DNA of 64,000 nt from NCBI GenBank assembly GCA_041390685.1, contig JAWKPL010000001.1, positions 1,798,001-1,862,000 on the forward strand, given 5' to 3'. The notes below the pieces were generated by a model, which was not told the origin of the DNA, ran no database searches, and worked only from the letters and a program-made list of their open reading frames with translations. The position numbers and the translations under genes were made by a program. This DNA is from JAIBBD01 sp041390685. Its GTDB lineage: Bacteria; Chloroflexota; Dehalococcoidia; UBA2979. The first letter of the stretch is position 1. Every line of letters begins with the position of its first letter. Shown here in pieces: positions 9,143-16,579 of the stretch.

Positions 9143-10152
9143 ATGGCCGAGATTCGGCCGCTGTGGCTTGCGTCCCTCGTGCTCGTCGCCGTCCTTCTCC
9201 CCGGGGTGACGAGCGCGTGGGCCAGTTCTGCGGTGGAGCCTGCGATCCCGCTGGAGGAGGCTTCGCTGCAGGCGGCGGGGCCTGGTGGGGCGCTCCTCGA
9301 TGGGCCGTTGGTGCCCTCGGCGCTGGTTGCTGTGCCGGCCGGGTCTGACTTCGATACGGCTGTGGTTGATGCTGCGCCCGGTCCGCTCCTCGAGCGGTCG
9401 CAGGTGGTGACGCTGTACGGATATCCGGGCGTGCCGGCGATGGGCGACCTCGGGGGGTACACGCCGGATGAGGCGGCGGCCGAGGTGCGGCGGCTGGCGT
9501 GGGTGTATGACGCGCTGAACGGCGAGCGGGGCGCGGTGGGGGCGCTGCACGTAGTGGTGTCGGTGGCGCATCCGGCACCGCTCGCGGACGGGTCGTATCT
9601 GAGCCACCTCGACCCGGCGGTGATCGCGGAATACGTGGAGGCGGCGCGGCGGAACGGGGTGCTGCTCGTCCTCGACACGCAGCTGGGGATGGTGGACCCG
9701 GTGGAGGAGGCGCGGCGGCTGGAGCCGTTCCTGGTGGAGCCGTTCGTGCACCTGGCGCTGGACCCGGAGTTCGCGATGCGGGCGAAGGGGCGTACCGGGA
9801 GCGGTGATCGGGAGCGTGGACGCGGCCGAGGTGAACGCGGTGCAGGCGTACCTCGCGGGGGTGGTGCGGGCGCACGGGCTGCCCTCGAAGCTGCTCGTGG
9901 TGCACCAGTTCCGGGCGGACATGCTGACGCATTCGGTGGCGTGGGAGGATGCGCCCGAGGTGCAGCGGGTGATCAACGTCGATGGGTGGGGCGACCTTGC
10001 CGAAGCAAGCTGGAGACGTATGAGGCGTTCGCGTAGCGTCCGTACGCGCAGCGCGGGGGTGAAGCTCTTCGAGGGTGGGACGAGCCGATGCTGACGCCGT
10101 CGGAGGTGCTGTCGCTGAGCAGCCGGACTTTGTGGTACGGTAGCGGGCTGTG
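9143..10152 (+). pseudogene. Secreted hypothetical protein, frameshifted
   Basis: Starts with a signal peptide (MAEIRPLWLASLVLVAVLLPG, then an AWAS cleavage region). The mature part has YGYPGVPAMGDLGGYTPDEA and a segment HLDPAVIAEYVEAARRNGVL followed by LVLDTQLGM, which looks like a TIM-barrel-like extracellular protein seen in Chloroflexota and Actinobacteria without assigned function. At about 9790 the frame shifts to VIGSVDAAEVNAVQAYLAG and VVHQFRADML; near 10000 further shifts lead to KLETYEAFAYAQ and then EPMLTPSEVLSLS. At least three indels prevent a complete product. The end is placed at the stop of the last frame. Confidence 0.6.
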
Positions 10153-10221
10153 ACGCCTCTGGGGATTCGCTTCGGGATGTTCCTCGACACGCATCATGAC
10201 ATCAACAAGCGTATGCTGCTG

Positions 10222-10458
10222 ATGCATACGAACACGCCCAGCGCTCGATGACGTGGCGAAACTCCTCGAAGAGGCGCGCCGGAAGACGGGGCCACCCTGC
10301 GGGAGCTGGTGAACGAGTCTGTGCGTTCGAGCCTAGGCCGACGCACGGGACACCGATCCGGGCGATATCAGACCAGGCGGTGTCCCTCGGGCGACGCTCC
10401 TCGACCGCGTCGACGATGTAGGCGGATGTGCTGGCCCACGGTCGAGGGAGAACGGTTC
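10222..10458 (+). pseudogene. VapB-like antitoxin, frameshifted
   Basis: A degraded ribbon-helix-helix type antitoxin: DDVAKLLEEARRKTG is followed, after a one-base shift in a G-run, by ATLRELVNESVRSSLGRR, the standard VapB pattern. It immediately precedes the PIN-domain toxin gene at 10461. The ATG at 10222 is the likely original start but is out of frame with the rest. Confidence 0.6.
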
Positions 10459-10460
10459 GC

Positions 10461-10900
10461 GTGATCCTCGTGGACGCGAACGTGCTGGTGTATCACGTAC
10501 GTCCGGGACTTCGAAACGCTGGCGCGCCCGCAGTGGCTGGATGCACGGCTGAGCGGTGCGGGCGTGTTGGTCTTCCCTGGCCGAGCCTGCTGGCGTTTCT
10601 CCGACTGGTGACGAACCCGCGTCTCTTCCCGCGACCGGCGTCGACGCGGGCGGCCTGGCGGCAAGTTGAAGAGTGGCTGGACTGCGAGCTGGCGTGGATC
10701 CCGGTGCCGACGGAGCGGCATCGCGCGATCCTCGGAGAGCTGCTGGAGGCGAGCGGCGCAAGCGCGAACCTGATGCCGGACGCGGACCTGGGCGGCGCTG
10801 GCGATCGAGCACGGCCCGGCCTTTGGCGTCGACGGACAGTGATTTCGCGCGGTTCTGGGTTACGCACGGAACACCCACTCCAGCGCTGGTACGCCGCGGC
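10461..10900 (+). pseudogene. VapC-like PIN-domain toxin, frameshifted
   Basis: A GTG start gives VILVDANVLVYH, the PIN-domain opening with the first catalytic Asp. After a short scrambled stretch (10500-10560) the frame gives SLLAFLRLVTNPRLFPRP, AAWRQVEEWL and LMPDADL, and another frame then gives LASTDSDFARF, the C-terminal acidic motif. These match VapC RNases of about 140 residues. Several indels break it. Its 3-prime end is overlapped by the truncated minus-strand gene at 10890-11035, which marks a recombination junction. Confidence 0.65.
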
Positions 10901-11035
10901 GTCCTCGTTCGCCTCGTCGATGGCGAGGACGGCGCGGGCGGCGCCGCCGGCGGCGGGCCAGTCCTGGCGTGAGAGGGCGGCGTCAGCCTCGTCGAGGAGC
11001 GCGTCGATGCGGCGTTGAATGCGTGCGCTGGGCAT
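10890..11035 (-). pseudogene. N-terminal fragment of an uncharacterised helical-repeat protein
   Basis: Minus-strand ATG at 11035 begins MPSARIQRRIDALLDEADAA, then LSRQDWPAAGGAARAVLAI and DEANEDAAAYQRW. This helical opening resembles the N-terminus of Chloroflexota multi-domain proteins in which a short helical repeat precedes a signalling or ATPase domain. After about 50 residues it runs into VapC sequence, so only the 5-prime end of the gene survives. Family assignment is tentative. Confidence 0.45.
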
Positions 11036-11176
11036 AGCGCGGCCATCCTAGCAGAGGCGGCGGCGGGTGGGCGCCTCGTTCGGGCGTCGCTCGCGCTTGC
11101 TCGTCATGGCGGGGGGACGTAGCGTCCAATTCGAGCGGCAGGTACAGGCGCCGGTGTCTTTCGGGGAGTGGGTGCG

Positions 11177-11464
11177 ATGTTTTCCGTAGTGCGGCACTAC
11201 CAGCACATTTCGAATCACGACGAGTTCGTGCAGCACGTGGTGGATGAGTTCCTGCCGGCCCTGCAGGGGATTCCCGGGTTCCAGGCGTTCCATCTCATCG
11301 ATGTGGGTGATGAGGGCGGCCGGATGATGTCGGTGGTGTATTTCGACGACGAGGCGAGCGCCGAGGTGGGGAACCAGCACTCGATGGAGTGGGTGCGGGC
11401 GAACGTGGGACTGTTCCAGGCGGCGACGCTGGTGGAGCAGGGGCCGGTGGTGGTCTCGAGCTAG
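11177..11464 (+). CDS. Dimeric alpha-beta barrel protein (ABM-like)
   Basis: A 95-residue soluble protein with the beta-alpha-beta pattern of antibiotic-biosynthesis-monooxygenase/ferredoxin-like dimers: FSVVRHYQHI, a helix with FVQHVVDEFLPALQGIPGFQ, then FHLIDVGD and MMSVVYFDDEASAE. ATG at 11177 is preferred over the GTG three codons upstream because GGGAG at 11163-11167 is then 9 bases away. No catalytic residue can be assigned. Similar small barrels occur as stress or quinone-handling enzymes, and a second barrel protein follows convergently. Confidence 0.6.
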   Translation: MFSVVRHYQHISNHDEFVQHVVDEFLPALQGIPGFQAFHLIDVGDEGGRMMSVVYFDDEASAEVGNQHSMEWVRANVGLFQAATLVEQGPVVVSS

Positions 11465-11513
11465 TCGCGGGGCCGGCGGGCCGCAAGAGGCGGACCGCCG
11501 GCGAGCGGCCCAC

Positions 11514-11810
11514 TTACGAGACGATGTTGTAGAAGTCGCGGCGGCCGGACTCGGTGACTTCGGTCATACGGCTGAACCATTCGGCCATCTGCGGGCCGCC
11601 CATGAGCTTCGCGAAGGCGGTCTCCCACTCACCGAAGTTCTCGACGGTGTATTCGGTGACCACGGTAAAGAAGGGGCCGCTTGCGTCCGTGAGGATGCGG
11701 GCAGTGGCACGGTTGGGGACCTCGGCGTTCTGGTGGAACTCTTTGAAGAGGGCGACGAGTTCGTCACCTCGACCGTACTTGGCCTGGAACGTCTGGCGGA
11801 CGAGGATCAT
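11514..11810 (-). CDS. Dimeric alpha-beta barrel family protein (98 aa)
   Basis: Minus-strand ORF of 98 residues starting MILVRQTFQAKYGRGDELVA and continuing FHQNAEVPNRATARILTDAS, FTVVTEYTVENFGEWE and a C-terminal helix. The fold pattern is that of NIPSNAP/EthD-like barrels. The ATG at 11810 has an AGGAGG-type site just upstream (GGAGG in the minus sense). It converges with the barrel gene at 11177, and the two stops are 50 bases apart. Specific function unknown. Confidence 0.65.
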   Translation of the reverse strand: MILVRQTFQAKYGRGDELVALFKEFHQNAEVPNRATARILTDASGPFFTVVTEYTVENFGEWETAFAKLMGGPQMAEWFSRMTEVTESGRRDFYNIVS

Positions 11811-12111
11811 GGTGGGGCCTCCTTCGGGCGCTGCGGCTGAGATGGAGAGACGCTGGGGCAGTGTAGCGCGAGGTGGCTGCGCGCGGTGGGGGGGCCGGGC
11901 CCTCATGCGCGTTACATGTATCGAACCGTCCGCGGTGAACGGGCTCGACACGGAGCCGTCGCCTGATGGGGACAAGATCACGACGGTGCGACGGGACCGG
12001 TCGGCGAGCGAGTCGGACGACTGAGGATCTAGTACGCCTGAACCGTGCCGCGCTGGTGTTTCTGGGTCTCGCCGGGGGCGTGGAGCGGCGCGCGCCGTTG
12101 CGCGGCTTTCC
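11811..12111. other. Intergenic stretch, no clear gene
   Basis: About 300 bases between two minus-strand genes. It contains a weak plus-strand ORF of 39 codons (11907-12026, product rich in Asp, Ser and Thr) without a convincing ribosome-binding site. No hairpin terminator or repeat was found; it presumably holds the promoter of the 11810 gene. Confidence 0.3.
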
Positions 12112-12300
12112 TTACCACCATCCGACTTTGTGGAGCCAGCCGGAGTGCTCCCAGCCTCGGGGGCCGGCCTTGCGCATGCGTTCGAGGTGCTTGCCGCAGA
12201 GCCACAGGGTCAGGCGGTCGCGGTCGTCGCCGCGCCAGCGGAGGACCGCGACTTCTTCGCGCGGGCGCGCCGTGCAGAACTCGCAGCGTTCGAGGGCCAT
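12112..12300 (-). CDS. Small Cys/His-containing protein (62 aa)
   Basis: A 62-residue minus-strand ORF, MALERCEFCTARPREEVAVL, then DRDRLTLWLCGKHLERM and a Trp-rich end. CEFC near residue 6 and CGKH near residue 35 form a likely zinc knuckle. GGGAGGA lies 9 bases upstream of the ATG on the minus strand, supporting translation. It has no recognised family and stands alone between the barrel gene and the histidine kinase. Confidence 0.6.
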   Translation of the reverse strand: MALERCEFCTARPREEVAVLRWRGDDRDRLTLWLCGKHLERMRKAGPRGWEHSGWLHKVGWW

Positions 12301-12373
12301 GGCGGACGTTCCTCCCGGGTGTGATGGGGGGATCGTAGCAGCGGGGAGCGTGGGGCGCCGCCCGTGGGGGCGT

Positions 12374-14416
12374 TCAGTCCTCGGCGACGAGCAGGGTAAA
12401 GGCGACGGTGGTACCGCCGCCGGGGGTGGGGCGGGCGAGGATGGCGCCCCCCTGAGCTTCGACGAGGCGGCGGCAGACTGAGAGCCCGAGTCCGAGCCCT
12501 TCGGCGCGCGCGCGGGCGGTGCGGGAACGGAAGTGGGCGTCGAACACGCGGTCGAGTTCGTCCTGGGCGAGGCCGGGGCCGCGGTCGACGACGCTGACCT
12601 CGACGGCGTTGGAGTCGCCGGCGCGACGGGCCACGAGGTCGATGATGCCGGCCTCGCCGCCGTACTTGGCGGCGTTGGTGAGCAGGTTCCAGACGATCTG
12701 GTCGACGAAGGTCTCGTTGGCGAGGACGACCGGGAGATCGGGGTCGATGTGCACCTCGAGGGTGTGGGCGGGGTAGCGAGCCAGGAAGTCCGCGGTGGGG
12801 GCGGAGAAGAGACGGGGGATGAGCTGGGGCTCGATGGGCGGTGGGTTTTCGCCAGCAGCCTGGGAGAGCACGAGCATGTTCTCGACGAGGCGGCGGAGGC
12901 GGCGGGCGCTGAGGTCGATCTCCTCGGCGGATTCGTAGGCGTCCTTGGGGAGTTCGGCGGCGAAGCGGCCGGTGAGCATGGCGGCGTTGCCGATGATGGC
13001 GGCGAGGGGGTTGCGGATCTCGTGTGAGACGAGGCCGAGAAACTCGTCGCGCTGCTGGATGTCGCGCTGGAGGCCGAGCTCGGCTCGCTTCTCGTCGTCG
13101 ATGTCGGCGGCGGCGAAGAACCAGCGGACGCCTCGGAGCTGGGGGGCGGGGACGAGGTTCAGGCGGTGCCAGCGGTACTGCCTGCCGGGTGCGGCGAAGC
13201 GGAGCTCGAGCGTGAGGGGGCTGTCGGCGCCGGCTTCGGCTTCGGCGGCGCGAAGGGTTGCGACATCGTCGGGGTGCAGGAGTGCGAGCAGCTGGGAGCT
13301 GCGGGCGGAGCGGAGGGCGCGATTGGCGAAGGTGGTGGTGAGGGAGGCATCGAGGGTGCCTCCGACGACGGGGAGGGCGTCCGCGAGCTCGTGGAAGAAC
13401 GCCTCCCGTTCGCGAGTGCGTTCTGCTTCGGCGCGTTCGATGGCGTCGCGGCGCATGGTACGGCGGGCGGTGCTCAGCACGAGGACGGCTCCGAGGAGGC
13501 CGACGAGGAGCAGGGCGCTGCTCTCGAGGAAGAAGGTGCGGCGGTCGGCGGCGAACGCGTCGTCCGCATCGACGAGGATGGCGGCGTGCCAGGAGGAGCT
13601 GCCGACGGGGGAAGCGGCCCCGACCCAGCCGCTGGCGCCACCGGGGCCGGGCACGTCCGCGCTGGCGCGCCCCTGCGACTGCGCGGCGAAGGTGAGGAAT
13701 GCGGGCGAAGCTGGTGCGGGGGTGGTCACGGTGCCGCGGTCGACGACGACCTGGCCGCTGCCGTCGGTGACGACGGCGTCGTTTCGCTGAGCCCCGATGG
13801 TCGCGAGGCCGCCGGTGGGGAGGTCGAGGCGGATGGTGCCGGCGAGGATCGCGGCGACGGATCCGCTGTTGTCCCGGACGGGCACAGCGACGGTGAGGAG
13901 GGGGTCTCCGGAGGTGCGGCCGATGATGGCGTTGCCGAAATAGGGCGCGTTGGTGCGCAGGACGGCCTGCACGTAGTCGCGGTCGGCGAGGTTGATAGGC
14001 GGGCCGTCGAGGGGGTAGCCGCTGAGGAGGACCATGTCCCCGTCCGTGGCGACGAGGCTGAGGCCGCCGGAGAAGCTGGAATCCGGGCCGGCGATGCGCT
14101 CGAAGTAGGCCTTCACCTCGGCGGGGCTGCCGCTCTGGACGAGGGGGGAGGCGGCGAGGGCGTCCAGGTACTCGATGCGTTCGCGGAAGAACTGGTCGAG
14201 GCGCGCGGCGACGATGGCGGCATCGTCCGCGACGTTGAGGAGGACGGCATCGCGTTCGCCCTGGTACTTGCTGTAGGAGAGGTAGATGCCGACGGCGAGG
14301 AGGAGGGCGCCGAGGACGCCCGCGACGGCCGCAAGGACGTAGCCAGAGGGGAGCCGCGTGAGACGGCGGGGGGGCGGAGGGATGGGAGTCAGCGCGTACG
14401 CCTCGTTCGTGATCAC
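12374..14416 (-). CDS. Membrane sensor histidine kinase (Cache-PAS-HisKA-HATPase)
   Basis: A 680-residue kinase. One membrane segment lies near residues 25-50, then an extracytoplasmic Cache-type sensor of about 240 residues (containing LSGYPLDGPPINLADRDYVQ and AILAGTIRLDL), a second membrane segment near 300 (SSALLLVGLLGAVLVLST), a PAS-like region, the HisKA phosphoacceptor motif FLGLVSHEIRNPLAAIIGN, the N box WNLLTNAAKYGG, G1 VVDRGPGLA and G2 GLGLGLSVCRRLVE. The start is GTG. No response regulator is adjacent, so it is an orphan kinase. The ligand is unknown; the Cache fold usually binds small acids or amino acids. Confidence 0.9.
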   Translation of the reverse strand: MITNEAYALTPIPPPPRRLTRLPSGYVLAAVAGVLGALLLAVGIYLSYSKYQGERDAVLLNVADDAAIVAARLDQFFRERIEYLDALAASPLVQSGSPAEVKAYFERIAGPDSSFSGGLSLVATDGDMVLLSGYPLDGPPINLADRDYVQAVLRTNAPYFGNAIIGRTSGDPLLTVAVPVRDNSGSVAAILAGTIRLDLPTGGLATIGAQRNDAVVTDGSGQVVVDRGTVTTPAPASPAFLTFAAQSQGRASADVPGPGGASGWVGAASPVGSSSWHAAILVDADDAFAADRRTFFLESSALLLVGLLGAVLVLSTARRTMRRDAIERAEAERTREREAFFHELADALPVVGGTLDASLTTTFANRALRSARSSQLLALLHPDDVATLRAAEAEAGADSPLTLELRFAAPGRQYRWHRLNLVPAPQLRGVRWFFAAADIDDEKRAELGLQRDIQQRDEFLGLVSHEIRNPLAAIIGNAAMLTGRFAAELPKDAYESAEEIDLSARRLRRLVENMLVLSQAAGENPPPIEPQLIPRLFSAPTADFLARYPAHTLEVHIDPDLPVVLANETFVDQIVWNLLTNAAKYGGEAGIIDLVARRAGDSNAVEVSVVDRGPGLAQDELDRVFDAHFRSRTARARAEGLGLGLSVCRRLVEAQGGAILARPTPGGGTTVAFTLLVAED

Positions 14417-14558
14417 CTGGGCAGTGACCCGGGGCGACGGATCGCTACCGGATCATGATTAGCACCGCGCGGGCACGTCGTGTGTCGCGCGAGGCGGCGC
14501 ACACTGCTTCGTGCGCGGCATTGAGATGAGATCGTAACGCCGGGCGGGCCATGTGGGA

Positions 14559-14592
14559 GCGAACGAGCCCGCCGGAAGGCGGGCCCGTTCGC
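14559..14592 (-). terminator. Terminator after crotonyl-CoA reductase
   Basis: A 15-bp stem with one mismatch (GCGAACGAGCCCGCC / GGCGGGCCCGTTCGC) around a GGAA loop, 22 bases downstream of the minus-strand stop at 14614. The T-tract is weak, so termination efficiency is uncertain. Confidence 0.6.
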
Positions 14593-14613
14593 TTCAGTGA
14601 CGATGGCGAGGGG

Positions 14614-15891
14614 TCAGGCGGGGAGGGTGGTGAGGCCCTTCTCGCGGGCGTTGACGAGGATGGCCATGTTGCCGACGGCGCGGTTCTCGTACATGGCCTG
14701 GTGGCTCAGACCGACGCCATCGAAGTCGTAGACCTCGCCGAGGCAGGGGTCGACCTTGCCGTCGATGACGAGCTGGTTGAGGGCGTCGCACTCCTCGACG
14801 CTGGCGAAGTGGGAGCCCTGGAGGCGCTTCTGGCGCATCCAGAGGTAGCGGAGGTCGACGTCCGCGTTGTAGCCGGAGGTGCCGGCGCAGATGACGACCA
14901 TGCCGCCGTTGTCGACCATGAAGATCGACGTGGGGATGGTGGCCTCGCCGGGGTGGTCGAAGACGATGGCGGGGTTACGGCGCTCACCGAGGACTTCCCA
15001 GTACTTGGCGCCGAACGCGCGGGCGCCCTGCGTCCACTTCGCGAAGGCCTCGGCGTCATCGACGTCGGGGAGGCGGCCCCAGTGGGTGAAGGCGGGGTCC
15101 TTGCGGTTGATCACGCCTTTGGCGCCGAGCTGGAGGCAGAACTCGACCTTGTTCTCCTCGGAGACGACGGCGATGGGGATGCCGCCTGCGGCCTTCGTGA
15201 TCTGGATGGCCATGCTGCCGAGGCCGCCGGCGCCGCCCCAGATCAGGACCGGCTCGTTCTCGTGGACGACGTTGGGCTCCCAGTGCATGAGCATGCGGTA
15301 GGCGGTGGCGCCGACGAGCATGTAGGCCGAGGCGGCCTCCCAGGAGAGGTGCTTGGGCTTGGGGAAGCACTGGTAGTGGTCGACGAGGGCGTACTGGGCG
15401 AAGGAGCCCCAGTTCTCCTCGTAGCCCCAGACCTTGTTGGTGGAGGACATCATGGGGTCCTTGCCGGCCTTGATGTCCGGGGCGTCCTCGTCCCACATGC
15501 CGCAGGAGAGGACGACCTCGTCGCCGACCTTGACGTTCTTCACCTCGCTGCCGACGGCCCAGACGATGCCGGAGGCGTCGGAGCCGCCGATGTGGAAGTC
15601 CTCGGTCGCGCCCTGGCGCTGGCGGGCGGCGATGACGTTGACGGGGAAGCCGAGGGCGGCCCAGACGTTGTTGTAGTTGGTGCCGGCGGCCATGACGTAG
15701 ACGAGGACCTGCCTCGGGCCGGGGGTGGGGACGTCGATCTCCTCGATCTGGAACGCATCCTTGGGAGGGCCGAAGCGCTCAGGGCGGATGACGCTCGCGA
15801 GCATCTTCCTCGGGACGAAGCCCAGGGGCGGGATCTCGCCGAGCGCGTAGATCTCCTTCTCGGTGGTCTGAACCACGGTGACTGCTCCCAT
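14614..15891 (-). CDS. ccr: Crotonyl-CoA carboxylase/reductase
   Basis: A 425-residue medium-chain dehydrogenase/reductase of the crotonyl-CoA reductase group. Characteristic segments are MAAGTNYNNVWAALGFPVNV near residue 70, the GSDASGIVWAVGSEV core, SCGMWDEDAPDI, the Rossmann-like VLIWGGAGGLGSMAIQ and VSEENKVEFCLQLGAKGVIN, and FDHPGEATIPTSIFM. The family reduces crotonyl-CoA with NADPH, with or without CO2 fixation to ethylmalonyl-CoA. The ATG at 15891 gives the usual length; the longer frame upstream overlaps the divergent Nudix promoter. No other ethylmalonyl-CoA gene is nearby, so a role in butyryl- or ethylmalonyl-CoA supply is an inference. Confidence 0.88.
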   Translation of the reverse strand: MGAVTVVQTTEKEIYALGEIPPLGFVPRKMLASVIRPERFGPPKDAFQIEEIDVPTPGPRQVLVYVMAAGTNYNNVWAALGFPVNVIAARQRQGATEDFHIGGSDASGIVWAVGSEVKNVKVGDEVVLSCGMWDEDAPDIKAGKDPMMSSTNKVWGYEENWGSFAQYALVDHYQCFPKPKHLSWEAASAYMLVGATAYRMLMHWEPNVVHENEPVLIWGGAGGLGSMAIQITKAAGGIPIAVVSEENKVEFCLQLGAKGVINRKDPAFTHWGRLPDVDDAEAFAKWTQGARAFGAKYWEVLGERRNPAIVFDHPGEATIPTSIFMVDNGGMVVICAGTSGYNADVDLRYLWMRQKRLQGSHFASVEECDALNQLVIDGKVDPCLGEVYDFDGVGLSHQAMYENRAVGNMAILVNAREKGLTTLPA

Positions 15892-15982
15892 CGTGCGCTG
15901 TCTTGTGATGCTGCTGTCCGGCCACGACGGGCCCACGCCCGCGTATGCTACCACCAACTTTGTTGACCGGAATGGAGACCGC

Positions 15983-16444
15983 GTGGCGCCTCGGAAGCCG
16001 CCCAAGCACATCCGCACGCTCGCGCTGGCGATCCTGGTGCATCGGGACCACGTGCTGTGCGCGCGGGGGTACGACGAGGTGAAGGAGCAGACCTTCTACC
16101 GCCCACTGGGGGGCGGCGTGGACTTCGGCGAGCGCGCCTCGGAGGCGGTGGCGCGGGAGCTGCGGGAGGAGATCGGGCGTGAGGTAACGCCCGGTGAGTT
16201 GCTCGCGGTCACGGAGAACATCTTCACGTTCAACGGGGGAGCTGGTCACGAGGTGTGCTTCGAATACCTCGCGGCGTTTGCGCCGGGGTCGGAGCCGGGG
16301 GACCTGGCGCCGATCGTGTGCGACGAGCACGGGCGGTCGTTCACGGCGGAATGGCTACCACTGGCGGAGGTGCTGGGGGGCATGCACGTGGTGTACCCGG
16401 AGGGGCTGCAGGAGCGGCTGGCGGGCTGGGTGAGCCGGCTGTAG
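15983..16444 (+). CDS. Nudix hydrolase
   Basis: A 153-residue Nudix protein with a complete Nudix box, GGVDFGERASEAVARELREE followed by IG, preceded by the family strand LALAILVHRDHVLCARG. The GTG start at 15983 has GGAG at 15974-15977. Nudix enzymes hydrolyse nucleoside diphosphates linked to another group, and the substrate cannot be told from sequence. It is divergent from crotonyl-CoA reductase, sharing a 91-base gap. Confidence 0.85.
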   Translation: MAPRKPPKHIRTLALAILVHRDHVLCARGYDEVKEQTFYRPLGGGVDFGERASEAVARELREEIGREVTPGELLAVTENIFTFNGGAGHEVCFEYLAAFAPGSEPGDLAPIVCDEHGRSFTAEWLPLAEVLGGMHVVYPEGLQERLAGWVSRL

Positions 16445-16467
16445 CCGGTGCGGCGACGGCGCCCTGA

Positions 16468-16527
16468 GAAACGCAAACGCAACTATCCCGAAACATGGAC
16501 GAAATGTGTCCGCAAAGCTGATGAAAC
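16468..16527 (+). promoter_or_regulatory. Six-box, 11-bp-phased operator before amt (GlnR-like)
   Basis: Six five-base boxes of the form G-A/C-A-A-C/T/A lie at exact 11-base steps: GAAAC 16468, GCAAC 16479, GAAAC 16490, GAAAT 16501, GCAAA 16512, GAAAC 16523. The array ends 52 bases before the amt start. The layout matches how OmpR-type nitrogen regulators such as actinobacterial GlnR bind alternating half-sites one helical turn apart. The regulator gene is not in the window. Confidence 0.6.
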
Positions 16528-16579
16528 GGGCGCCCTCGATGCTTGCCTTCGTACGGAGGCGAGTCAGAGGGAGGAACCC

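Noticed and set aside
11907..12026. 39-codon plus-strand ORF
   Set aside because: No ribosome-binding site and no recognisable pattern; kept only as a remark in the intergenic entry.
13166..14458. 430-codon plus-strand ORF opposite the histidine kinase
   Set aside because: Glu/Gly/Ala-rich antisense translation typical of GC-rich genes; the kinase motifs are on the minus strand.
14551..15966. Long plus-strand ORF of 471 codons over the crotonyl-CoA reductase gene
   Set aside because: It is the antisense of ccr. The translation is Val/Asp/Gly/Leu low-complexity with no family match, while the minus strand gives a complete known enzyme.
15949..15968. CAAC-TTT-GTTG inverted repeat between ccr and the Nudix gene as an operator
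   Set aside because: Only four-base arms; too short to support without conservation data.
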